This document shows positions 51,219-59,650 of a stretch of 64,000 nt of DNA, one piece after another (the stretch's first letter is position 1; every line of letters begins with the position of its first letter). The notes under the pieces are model-generated. The model did not search any database. It was given only the letters and a program-made list of their open reading frames with translations, and was not told where the DNA came from. Both the position numbers and the translations under genes were made by a program. The stretch lies in contig JBGSHJ010000001.1 of assembly GCA_041752315.1 (NCBI GenBank), positions 1 to 64,000 of the forward strand, in the 5' to 3' direction. This stretch comes from SYFY01 sp041752315 (GTDB lineage: Bacteria > Pseudomonadota > Gammaproteobacteria > Pseudomonadales > Azotimanducaceae).

Positions 51219-52700
51219 ATGACGGTGCATCCGGAATCTCTCGATTTTCACATCCCTGGCCTGGATGGGCAGTTCATCGCTGGTGCCTGGCGAGTGGGAA
51301 CGGGAGAGATGGTTGATGTTTTATCGCCCACGACGGAAGAATCGGTGGCACGTGTTGCGCTGCCGACCGTCGAAGATGCGGACGCCGCTGTGCGGGCGGC
51401 GCGTACAGCCTTTGACACCGGACCGTGGGCCAGCCTGTCGGTCGGCGAGCGGGTGGCTGTCTGTACCCGATTGTGCGATGCGATCGAAGCCAGATTGCCG
51501 GAAATGAATCGGGCCTGGGCGTTTGAATCTGGAGCAACCATAGCCCATGGCGAGATGATCAATGATGGCGCCGGGGTGAGCGTCTGGCGCGGTGCACTGC
51601 TCAGTGCCCGCCGGGCATTGTTCGAAGAAGATCGTGGTGATGTCCTGCTGTTGCGCGAACCGGTGGGAACCGTGCTTGGTATCCTGACGTTCAATGGCCC
51701 CATCGTGCTCATGGGCATGAAGGTGATTCCGGCGCTGCTGGCAGGGTGTACGGTCATCGTCAAACATGCACCGGAATCGCCACTCACCTCGCGACTCATC
51801 GCGCAGGCCATCGGTGACGCTGGTTTCCCACCAGGCGTCGTGAGCGTACTGGCTGCGGATACCAGGGTGACCCAGTATCTGGTCGGACACCCAGGTATTG
51901 ACATGGTCGCGCTGACCGGTGGTACGGCCATCGGCGTGGATGTGGTGAAGCGAACCGCCGACCGGCTGGCAAGGACTGCACTGGAACTGGGTGGCAAGTC
52001 GCCGGCAATCATTGATGAAGATGTCGATCTGGACGAAGTGATGCAGACCCTGGGTGTTGGCGCGACCGGGTTCATGGGGCAGGTGTGCGTCAATCTGTCA
52101 CGCGTGCTCGCACCCCGGTCACGATACGGTGAAGTGGTTGAGGCGCTCGCCAGCCACTTTGATTCTCTGAGGATCGGAGACCCATTTGATCCCGCAACGG
52201 ATCGGGGTCCACTGGCCGTCGAGCGGGCGCGTGACCGGGTGGAGGTGCATGTTGCCCAGGCGAAGGTAGACGGCGCACGAGTGGTGACTGGCGGTCGCCG
52301 TCCAGCGTATCTCAATCGTGGCTGGTTCTATGAGCCAACACTGCTTGCCGATGTCGACAATTCAATGCGGGTGGCACAGGAAGAGATTTTCGGTCCAGTC
52401 ACCTCTGTCATACCCTATTCCGGTATTGAAGAGGCGATCAGCATTGCCAACGATTCACGTTTTGGTCTGGCCTGTTCGATTTACTCCAGGGATGCACAGC
52501 TTGCACAATCGATGGCGCGGCGGATCAGGGCTGGCAGCGTGGCGATCAACATGGCCGGAGTTTCGCTGAACCAGCCGTTTGGTGGTTACAAACAAAGTGG
52601 CTGGGGACGGGAATGCGGCATGGAGGGCATTCTTGAGTTCACCCAGATCAAGCAGGTGGTCAAGGGTGGTGGTTATCTCAACGCTGGAGTGCAGGCATGA
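51219..52700 (+). CDS. NAD(P)-dependent aldehyde dehydrogenase
   Basis: Encodes 493 aa, the normal family length. Cofactor and active-site motifs: VGTVLGILTFNGPIVLMGM, the KHAPESPLTS region, FTGGT-like ALTGGTAIGVDVVKRTADR, the general-base Glu in ALELGGKSPAIIDED (about 253) and the nucleophile Cys290 in GFMGQVCVNLSRV. The C-terminus EEIFGPVTSVIPYSGIEEAI and NQPFGGYKQSGWGRECG completes the fold. Oxidises an aldehyde to an acid. GAGGAA lies before ATG 51219. It overlaps the next gene by four bases. Confidence 0.93.
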   Translation: MTVHPESLDFHIPGLDGQFIAGAWRVGTGEMVDVLSPTTEESVARVALPTVEDADAAVRAARTAFDTGPWASLSVGERVAVCTRLCDAIEARLPEMNRAWAFESGATIAHGEMINDGAGVSVWRGALLSARRALFEEDRGDVLLLREPVGTVLGILTFNGPIVLMGMKVIPALLAGCTVIVKHAPESPLTSRLIAQAIGDAGFPPGVVSVLAADTRVTQYLVGHPGIDMVALTGGTAIGVDVVKRTADRLARTALELGGKSPAIIDEDVDLDEVMQTLGVGATGFMGQVCVNLSRVLAPRSRYGEVVEALASHFDSLRIGDPFDPATDRGPLAVERARDRVEVHVAQAKVDGARVVTGGRRPAYLNRGWFYEPTLLADVDNSMRVAQEEIFGPVTSVIPYSGIEEAISIANDSRFGLACSIYSRDAQLAQSMARRIRAGSVAINMAGVSLNQPFGGYKQSGWGRECGMEGILEFTQIKQVVKGGGYLNAGVQA

Positions 52701-53269
52701 GTGGTGCGGCACCGATTCCATCCACGCAGCTGGAGTTTGCCGGCTCACCCTGTCACGTGCGGGCCCGCCAGGAGATTGAATACCTGCGCCGCTGGTATTG
52801 CCGGGCGACGGACCTGTTTGGCATGACGGGCAATACCGATGCCAACGCGGAGGCACGGCGCATCTACCACCGCATCTTCACGGTTGATGCAACCATCAAG
52901 GTGACCGGAACGGGCGCTGTTGCACGTAGCGGGCCACTGCAGGCAACCGGACCGGATGGCTGGGCTGAAGTGGTGATGAAGGCACTGCAGGAGTACGTCG
53001 TGACCCAGCATCTCTCCGGGACTCAGATTGTTGACCTGCGCAGCTTGCAGACGGCCATGGACGAACACGGAGATGAACAGGTGATCGGAGGTGTGGCGGG
53101 CATGACGAGTTATCTGCAGGCCTGGCATGTATGGCCCGACAATCGCCTGCGTCTGGTCATGGGCAACTACGTCGATGAACTGCTGTTTGTACCGGGTACC
53201 GGCTGGCAGATTCAAGCCATGAACCTGGTCCATCTGTCTGCTGAAGTCCGCCAGCTGGGGCCGATCTGA
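52697..53269 (+). CDS. NTF2-like (SnoaL-type) protein
   Basis: Encodes 190 aa and overlaps the dehydrogenase stop (ATGA), so it is translationally coupled. The N-terminal part EIEYLRRWYCRATDLFGM and the block YHRIFTVDATIKVTGTG are typical of the SnoaL-like family of the NTF2 cone fold. It contains RLVMGNYVDELLFVPGTGWQ at the C-terminal strands. Members act as cyclases, isomerases, hydratases or small-molecule binders, so the function here cannot be fixed. Confidence 0.7.
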   Translation: MSGAAPIPSTQLEFAGSPCHVRARQEIEYLRRWYCRATDLFGMTGNTDANAEARRIYHRIFTVDATIKVTGTGAVARSGPLQATGPDGWAEVVMKALQEYVVTQHLSGTQIVDLRSLQTAMDEHGDEQVIGGVAGMTSYLQAWHVWPDNRLRLVMGNYVDELLFVPGTGWQIQAMNLVHLSAEVRQLGPI

Positions 53270-53285
53270 TCCGAAGACCAATTTG

Positions 53286-54632
53286 ATGACCTCCGGAAAA
53301 CTCCTGGTTGCCCCGTCGCTGGACGACCCATCAAGCTGGCCGTCTGCACGACAGGGGTGGTATGTCACGTGCGTGCTCCTGTTGGGTTTCACGTTTTCAT
53401 TTGTTGATCGCCAGGTACTCAACCTCCTGGTGGAACCGATCCGTGCCGATCTGCGCATCTCGGACACCCAGATCAGCTTCCTGCAGGGATTTGCGTTTGC
53501 GATCACCTATGTCCTCATGAGCGTACCGGTGGGCCGGATGGTTGACCGGTTCAATCGTATCTGGATCATGATCGGCGGGGTGCTCGTCTGGAGTGCGACA
53601 ACCATCGCCTGTGGCCTGTCGCGCAACTACACCCAGTTGCTGGTTGCCCGGATGGGGGTCGGCGCGGGGGAGGCCACCTTGAGCCCGGCGGCCTGGTCTG
53701 TCCTTGCTGACTATTTTCACCCTGACAAACTGTCGCGGCCGATCAGTGTGTATCTGATGGGGCCATACATCGGTGCAGGGATCGCCATGATTGCCGGTGC
53801 GCAAGTGCTCGACTGGACGCGCACCGTTGTGTCCATCGATCTGCCGCTTATCGGCACCCTTGCGCCCTGGCAACTGACATTCATCGCGGTTGGCCTGCCA
53901 GGCATCCTGATTGCCGGGCTCATTGCGACCATTCGTGAGCCACTGCGAACAGGACGCAAGGAAGCAGGGCTCGTGGTACCTGCCTGGAGCGAAGTCCGTG
54001 CCTACATGCGAGCCAATCAGCGCATCTACGTCGCATTGCATCTGGGAGTGCCGTTCATCATCGTGATGTTGTATGGCCTGCAGAGCTGGACGCCCACCAT
54101 CCTGGTGCGTGTTTACGGTTGGGATCTTGCCGACGCAGGACGAACCTATGGGGTAATCGCGCTGCTGGCAGGTTCTGCCGGTGTGCTGTCTGGCCCTTTC
54201 ATTGCCAGGGTACTGGTACGGTGGGGGTACCACGACGCCCCACTGAGAGTGGCTGTCGCGGGGGCTGCGGCGGCGTCATCACTGCTGGTCTGCCTGCCGC
54301 TGCAGGACACCGCTACGACGGCGCTGTGCTGTATTGCGGGAGCCAGTTTTTTTGTCACGATGCCACTGGCGCTGATCACCTCGGCCATGCAGATGGTGAC
54401 ACCCAACGAAATGCGTGGTGTCGTGAACGGACTCTACGTGGTCACCACCAACGTCATTGGTCTGGCGCTGGGGCCAACGCTGGTTGCTGCGTGCACGGAC
54501 TACGTCTTCCGTGACCCCGTGGCCGTAGCCCAGTCACTTGGGCTGGTGTCGCTGTTCATGGGGCCGATTGCCATCGGTCTGCTTCTGGTCGGGGCCAGCG
54601 CGTATGAGAAAAAAATGTTGAGCGCGCCCTAG
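53286..54632 (+). CDS. MFS transporter, spinster-like
   Basis: From ATG 53286 about 448 aa; the TTG three bases upstream is less likely. Helix 1 is FTFSFVDRQVLNLLVEPIRA, followed by DTQISFLQGFAFAITYVLMS and PVGRMVDRFNRIWIMIGGV, the cytoplasmic loop signature. RMGVGAGEATLSPAAWSVLA is typical of the spinster-like group common in bacteria that degrade or modify hydrophobic compounds. About 12 membrane helices. The direction of transport is not clear from sequence. Last gene of the plus-strand run. Confidence 0.85.
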   Translation: MTSGKLLVAPSLDDPSSWPSARQGWYVTCVLLLGFTFSFVDRQVLNLLVEPIRADLRISDTQISFLQGFAFAITYVLMSVPVGRMVDRFNRIWIMIGGVLVWSATTIACGLSRNYTQLLVARMGVGAGEATLSPAAWSVLADYFHPDKLSRPISVYLMGPYIGAGIAMIAGAQVLDWTRTVVSIDLPLIGTLAPWQLTFIAVGLPGILIAGLIATIREPLRTGRKEAGLVVPAWSEVRAYMRANQRIYVALHLGVPFIIVMLYGLQSWTPTILVRVYGWDLADAGRTYGVIALLAGSAGVLSGPFIARVLVRWGYHDAPLRVAVAGAAAASSLLVCLPLQDTATTALCCIAGASFFVTMPLALITSAMQMVTPNEMRGVVNGLYVVTTNVIGLALGPTLVAACTDYVFRDPVAVAQSLGLVSLFMGPIAIGLLLVGASAYEKKMLSAP

Positions 54633-54715
54633 TCGGCTCCGGTACTGGCGTGCTTTCCGTCAGCGTAAACTGGCGTCGTTTCGGACGTCTCCAGACTTCA
54701 TTAAAAGGTACCGCC

Positions 54716-57700
54716 ATGCGGAGCTGTTTTCCTGGCCTGCCAGGTTTGTCGATTTCAGTCGGTCTTCTGCTGGTCTGGCTGACGGGTTGTGGCAACGGGC
54801 AGCCGACCACAGACATTACCGACACCGGGCAGAGCGTCGCTGCGGTGGATGGCTTTGGTCTGGCCTCGGCAGACGCCTCAAGTTATGACGGGCGCGCCTC
54901 GATCCGATTGACATTTTCAATGCCGCTGGCAGGTGCCCAGAAGTTTGATGATCTGCTCGCCATCAAGGACAGTGACGGTGGCATTCCGCCGGGTAGCTGG
55001 ATGCTGGAAAACGAAGGCCATGAACTGCGCTTTCCCTACCTGGCGAGCAACCGCAGTTATACCGTGTCGCTGCGAGCATCGCTTTCGGCTGCGGACGGTT
55101 CAACCATTGGCAGGGATGTTGAACAGGTGGTGCATACCGGCCCGCTGGAGCCGATTCTCGGCTTTGCAAGTCAGGGCAGTGTGCTGCCAGCGCACGAATC
55201 GCGGGGGTTGCCGGTAGTCACCGTGAACGTGTCGGATGTGGATGTCGAATTCCTGCGCGTGCGTGACAGGCATCTGAATGCCTTTCTCGGCGAATTCTCT
55301 TCCGGTGGACGGCGCAGTTACTGGTCGCTCGAACAGATGGCGAAATATGCAGACACGGTGTATGCGAACCGCTTTGCCATCGAAGGTGTACCCAACGAGC
55401 GAACCCTGACCTACCTGCCGATTCGGGATATCGAGGAACTGTCTGAGCCCGGGTTGTACTTTGCCGTGATGAAACGCGGCGGTGCGTTTCCCTATGAACA
55501 GGATACCAGCCTGTTTTTTGTCAGCGATATCGGTCTCCATGTGCGTCACTATCCGTCCGGCCTGTTGATCCATGCGGCGTCCCTGGAGAGCGGCAAACCC
55601 AAGGCTGCGGTGAAACTGGTAGTGCGCGATGCCAAAGGCATCCTGATCGCCAGGTCGGAAACGGATGAAGATGGAGTTGCCCGCTTCGACGGTTACAGCT
55701 TGAAGAGCGAGCATCTGCTGCTGGCACAGAAGGGTGATGATCTGGCCCTGCTGCCGTTCAATCAGCCCGCGCTCGACATCTCGGAATTTGCCGTCAGCGG
55801 ACGACCGCAACGCAACGTCGAGATCTTTCCATGGGCCAGCCGTGATCTGTACAGACCGGGTGAGACGGTTACCGTGTCGGCGCTGTTGCGTGATCACGAT
55901 GGTGTTGCCATCGCGGAGCAGCCGGTGTTTGCCACCCTCAGGCAACCGGATGGCAAAGCTGTGGTGCAGCAGCAACTGGGCTCCGGGGAACTGGGTTATC
56001 ACGAATTCAGGCGAGCACTGCCCGCCGACGCAGCCACCGGCCGCTGGTCGGTAGACTTTGCAACCGATCCGGAGTCGAGTGATCGTGCGCAGGGTTTTTC
56101 CTTCCGTGTCGAAGAATTCCTGCCGGAGCGGCTGAAGCTCGAGCTGGGCTCCAGCGCGGTACAGTTGCGAGCTGGTGAAGTGTTTCCTGTCACCGTTGAT
56201 GCGGACTATCTGCATGGCGCGCCGGCAGCCGGGAATCGGTTCACGGCACGACTGGTGCAACTGCCAGAACCTCATCCGGTAGAAACGTTCAAGGACTTCC
56301 ATTTTGGCGATGCGAAGATGGTCATGCCTGCGGCGGTCGATGATCTGATCGATGTGCGGCTTGATGGTGAAGGCAGGTTCGCACAGGACATCAAGGTTCC
56401 TGCTGAAACGCCCTCAGCAACGCCGATCCAGATTGTGCTGGCCGGAAGTGTGCACGAGACCGGTGGGCGTGCAGTGACCAGAAGCCTCAAGAGAACCGTC
56501 TGGCCCGCCAATGAACTGGTCGGCATGCGCCCCCTTTTTGATCTGGCAGATGGCGCCAGTCCCGACGCCGACGCAGGATTCGAGATCATACGCACCAATT
56601 CGACCGGTGAGCTGCTGGCCGCTGATCGACTTGGTGTCAAAGTGATCCGGGAAGTGCGCGATTACCAGTGGCGATTTATCGACAACGGCGGCTGGACCTT
56701 CGACTTCACGACTCGCGATGAAACAGTACTCGACACCGAGATTTCCATGGCAGCAGGTGCGCGCGGCAGGATCAGCGTGCCGGTGACCTGGGGCGGTTAT
56801 CGACTGGAGATTACCGATCCTGCGACCAGCCTGGTGCTGCGACAACCGTTCGAAGCCGGGTGGGGCAGCAGCGAGAGCCGGGGTCTGGAAGCGCGGCCGG
56901 ACAAGGTCAAGGTGGTGTTTGACAAGCCGTCATACACCACCGGAGAGACAGCCACCATCACCCTGACTGCACCACACGAGGGTCCGGCGCTGCTCTTGCT
57001 GGAAGGGGATGGGCTGTTGTGGCATCGGACACTGTCTGTCGGCCAGGGGACCACGGTTGAACTGCCGCTCGACCCGGCCTGGAATCGCCACGATCTGTTT
57101 TTCACTGCATTGGTGTTTCGCCCCGGCTCGAGTGCAGAAGCCATCACACCGAACCGGGCGGTAGGGATTGCCCATGTGCAGCTTGATCGCAGTGGCCGAC
57201 AGGTGAAGACGGACCTGGAAGGTCCGGCGTCGATGCGACCGATGCAGCCGCTGGCACTCGAGGTGATGGTTCCGGCACTCGCCGGGAAACAGGCCAGTGT
57301 GCGTGTGACCGCAACGGATGCCGGTGTGCTCAACATGACCTCGTTTCCGATTCCGGATGCGGCCGCCTGGTTCTTTTCGCCGCGCCGTTTTGGCGTCGAT
57401 GCCTACGATGTCTATGGGCGCGTGATCGAAAGTTACGCAGGCCGGGAGGCTCGCCTTCGATATGGCGGTGATGCCGCTGTGCTCGCACTGCCACAAGGTC
57501 GACGCCCGAATGCACAGATCAGGATTGTCGACCTGCTTGCAGCACCGGTAAGACTCGACGCGACAGGCAACGCGAAGGTGTCGCTGGATGTTCCGGATTT
57601 CAACGGCACCCTGCGGGTTCGGGCTGTGGTTTACGGTGATCAGCATTACGGCGCTGCGGAACTTGAAACCCTCGTGCGTGCGCCTGTCATCATGGAAGCC

Positions 57701-59632
57701 AGTCTGCCGCGTGTGCTGGCTCCAGGTGACAACAGCCGGCTGACGCTTGATCTGGACAATGCAAGTGGCAAGGATGGCAAATTTGCGCTGGAATTTGCGG
57801 CGCAGGGTCCGATCAGTGTGGCGGGCGCACCAGACAGTGTGGAACTGGCCAATGGCGAACGCACCACGCTCACCATCCCGGTAGAGGCACGTGATGGATT
57901 TGGCACAGGCAGAGTGCAGGTCAGGCTCACCGGTGCGGATGTGGCACTGGAACGCAGTTTTGACGTGGTGGTACGCGCGGGCTGGCCGGCCGTTCAGAGG
58001 CTGAAGCTGGCTGCTGCCCGAGGTGGGTCGGTGGTATCGCCCGACAACAGTCTGCGAGAAGGCCTGTATCCGGCTTCGATCGTACAGCGCCTGAGCGTTG
58101 GTCGACTGCCACCGATGCCCTATGTCCAGTCCGCCCAGGCGTTGCTGCAGTATCCGTACGGCTGTGCCGAGCAGACGACCTCACGCGCCATGCCGCTGGT
58201 CCTGCTCGATGATGAAACCCGTGCACGCCTCGGGATCGAAGCGAGCAGCCTGCGCGATCGGGATGATCGGCCGATCGACGTTTCCGGTCCGGCACGGGCG
58301 GTGATGCTGGCGAACGCGTTTGCAAGGCTGGCAACGATGCAGAACGAGTCCGGTCACTTCAGTTTATGGCCAGGTGAAGGGGAGGGTAATTCGGTCATTA
58401 CACCGTACGTCGTCGAACTGTTGCTGCAGGCCCGTGCGGCAGGTCATGCCGTTCCGGCTGCCATGCTCGACAAGGCGCTCGAACGATTGCTTGAAGACGT
58501 CCTCAAGGGAGGCAATACCCATTACGAGTTTGAACACTACGAACACATGCGACTGGCGGAGCTTGCGCATGCCGGTTATGTGCTGGCCCTCGCCGGGAAG
58601 GCTCCGCTTGGCACGTTGCGAGCCGTGTATGACAACGAAAGGTCGAAGTTGCTCGCACCGTTACCCCTGGCACATCTCGGGGCTGCGCTGTCGGTAGCGG
58701 GAGACAAGAATCGCGCAGCTGCAGCATTCGAGGAAATAACCACACGGCAGTGGAAGCGTCCCGAATGGCTGGGTGATTACGGTTCGAAGTTCCGGGATGA
58801 CGTGTTGATGGCGGCGTTGGCAAGAGAGCAGGGACTGGCGACGACGGCAACCGACAATCTTGCGCAACAGGCAGCACGTGATCTGCTGGGCGAACGTGGC
58901 CATGGTGATGACCAGTGGCTCTCGACGCAGGAGCAGATCGCGATCCTGCGCCTGGGCAAGGTGCTGGTGGCCGGCAACGAGGCTGTGTTCGATCTTGATG
59001 TCGAGCATGCCGGAGCCACCGAAACCCTTACCGACCGACGTTACTACAGTCGGCTGATTGACACGGATGAGGTATCGGTCAGCGGGACTCGCTTGTTGCC
59101 CAAAGTGGATGGCGATCTTTTTGTTGTCCACGAACTGGCGGGCGTACCACGCAAACCGGACCTCAATTCCCGGGACGACCTGCAGATCCGGCGACGCTGG
59201 TATCGGACCGATGGCAGTGTCTTCAGCGGCGGTTCCCTGCAAGAAGGGGAAATTCTCATCGCCGCGATTACCGTTGAGAGCAAGCGCGCGATGAACGACG
59301 CCTTGATCACCGATCTGTCGCCGGGTGGTCTGGAGGTAGAGAACCTGAATCTGACTGACGTCACCCAGTGGTCCGGAATCGAGGTTGATGGTGTGGAGAT
59401 TGCCGGTCAGATCGGCGCCGGATCCGCACGCTTCGAGGAATATCGTGACGATCGCTATGTCGCCGCGGTCAACCTTTATGCTGGCAGCGAGGTCAGGTTG
59501 TTTTATCTCCTGCGGGCCGTGACACCGGGCCGGTATCTGGTGCCTCCGGTAAGCGTGGAAGACATGTATCGACCTTCTATGCGAGCGACCGGTGTCAATG
59601 AGCAGGATCAAGTCAGCATTGCCCCGCCCTGA
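54716..59632 (+). CDS. Bacterial alpha-2-macroglobulin lipoprotein
   Basis: From ATG 54716, with AAAAGGT upstream, about 1638 aa. The lipoprotein signal ends in LTGC with the lipid Cys at about residue 27. MG domains fill the N-terminal part (for example WASRDLYRPGETVTVSALLR, VVFDKPSYTTGETATITLTA). The thioester motif is YPYGCAEQTTSR with Cys at about 1150, the CxEQ pattern, in the alpha-six-barrel domain region. It traps proteases in the periplasm with PBP1C, encoded just after it, as with yfhM-pbpC in E. coli. A receptor-binding-like domain ends near 1630. Confidence 0.93.
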   Translation: MRSCFPGLPGLSISVGLLLVWLTGCGNGQPTTDITDTGQSVAAVDGFGLASADASSYDGRASIRLTFSMPLAGAQKFDDLLAIKDSDGGIPPGSWMLENEGHELRFPYLASNRSYTVSLRASLSAADGSTIGRDVEQVVHTGPLEPILGFASQGSVLPAHESRGLPVVTVNVSDVDVEFLRVRDRHLNAFLGEFSSGGRRSYWSLEQMAKYADTVYANRFAIEGVPNERTLTYLPIRDIEELSEPGLYFAVMKRGGAFPYEQDTSLFFVSDIGLHVRHYPSGLLIHAASLESGKPKAAVKLVVRDAKGILIARSETDEDGVARFDGYSLKSEHLLLAQKGDDLALLPFNQPALDISEFAVSGRPQRNVEIFPWASRDLYRPGETVTVSALLRDHDGVAIAEQPVFATLRQPDGKAVVQQQLGSGELGYHEFRRALPADAATGRWSVDFATDPESSDRAQGFSFRVEEFLPERLKLELGSSAVQLRAGEVFPVTVDADYLHGAPAAGNRFTARLVQLPEPHPVETFKDFHFGDAKMVMPAAVDDLIDVRLDGEGRFAQDIKVPAETPSATPIQIVLAGSVHETGGRAVTRSLKRTVWPANELVGMRPLFDLADGASPDADAGFEIIRTNSTGELLAADRLGVKVIREVRDYQWRFIDNGGWTFDFTTRDETVLDTEISMAAGARGRISVPVTWGGYRLEITDPATSLVLRQPFEAGWGSSESRGLEARPDKVKVVFDKPSYTTGETATITLTAPHEGPALLLLEGDGLLWHRTLSVGQGTTVELPLDPAWNRHDLFFTALVFRPGSSAEAITPNRAVGIAHVQLDRSGRQVKTDLEGPASMRPMQPLALEVMVPALAGKQASVRVTATDAGVLNMTSFPIPDAAAWFFSPRRFGVDAYDVYGRVIESYAGREARLRYGGDAAVLALPQGRRPNAQIRIVDLLAAPVRLDATGNAKVSLDVPDFNGTLRVRAVVYGDQHYGAAELETLVRAPVIMEASLPRVLAPGDNSRLTLDLDNASGKDGKFALEFAAQGPISVAGAPDSVELANGERTTLTIPVEARDGFGTGRVQVRLTGADVALERSFDVVVRAGWPAVQRLKLAAARGGSVVSPDNSLREGLYPASIVQRLSVGRLPPMPYVQSAQALLQYPYGCAEQTTSRAMPLVLLDDETRARLGIEASSLRDRDDRPIDVSGPARAVMLANAFARLATMQNESGHFSLWPGEGEGNSVITPYVVELLLQARAAGHAVPAAMLDKALERLLEDVLKGGNTHYEFEHYEHMRLAELAHAGYVLALAGKAPLGTLRAVYDNERSKLLAPLPLAHLGAALSVAGDKNRAAAAFEEITTRQWKRPEWLGDYGSKFRDDVLMAALAREQGLATTATDNLAQQAARDLLGERGHGDDQWLSTQEQIAILRLGKVLVAGNEAVFDLDVEHAGATETLTDRRYYSRLIDTDEVSVSGTRLLPKVDGDLFVVHELAGVPRKPDLNSRDDLQIRRRWYRTDGSVFSGGSLQEGEILIAAITVESKRAMNDALITDLSPGGLEVENLNLTDVTQWSGIEVDGVEIAGQIGAGSARFEEYRDDRYVAAVNLYAGSEVRLFYLLRAVTPGRYLVPPVSVEDMYRPSMRATGVNEQDQVSIAPP

Positions 59633-59650
59633 TGCCTGCATGGTCAGGCC

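Noticed and set aside
51248..52315. Minus-strand frame of 355 codons opposite the aldehyde dehydrogenase
   Set aside because: Ser-, Thr- and Pro-rich translation typical of a shadow; the plus strand has all dehydrogenase motifs.
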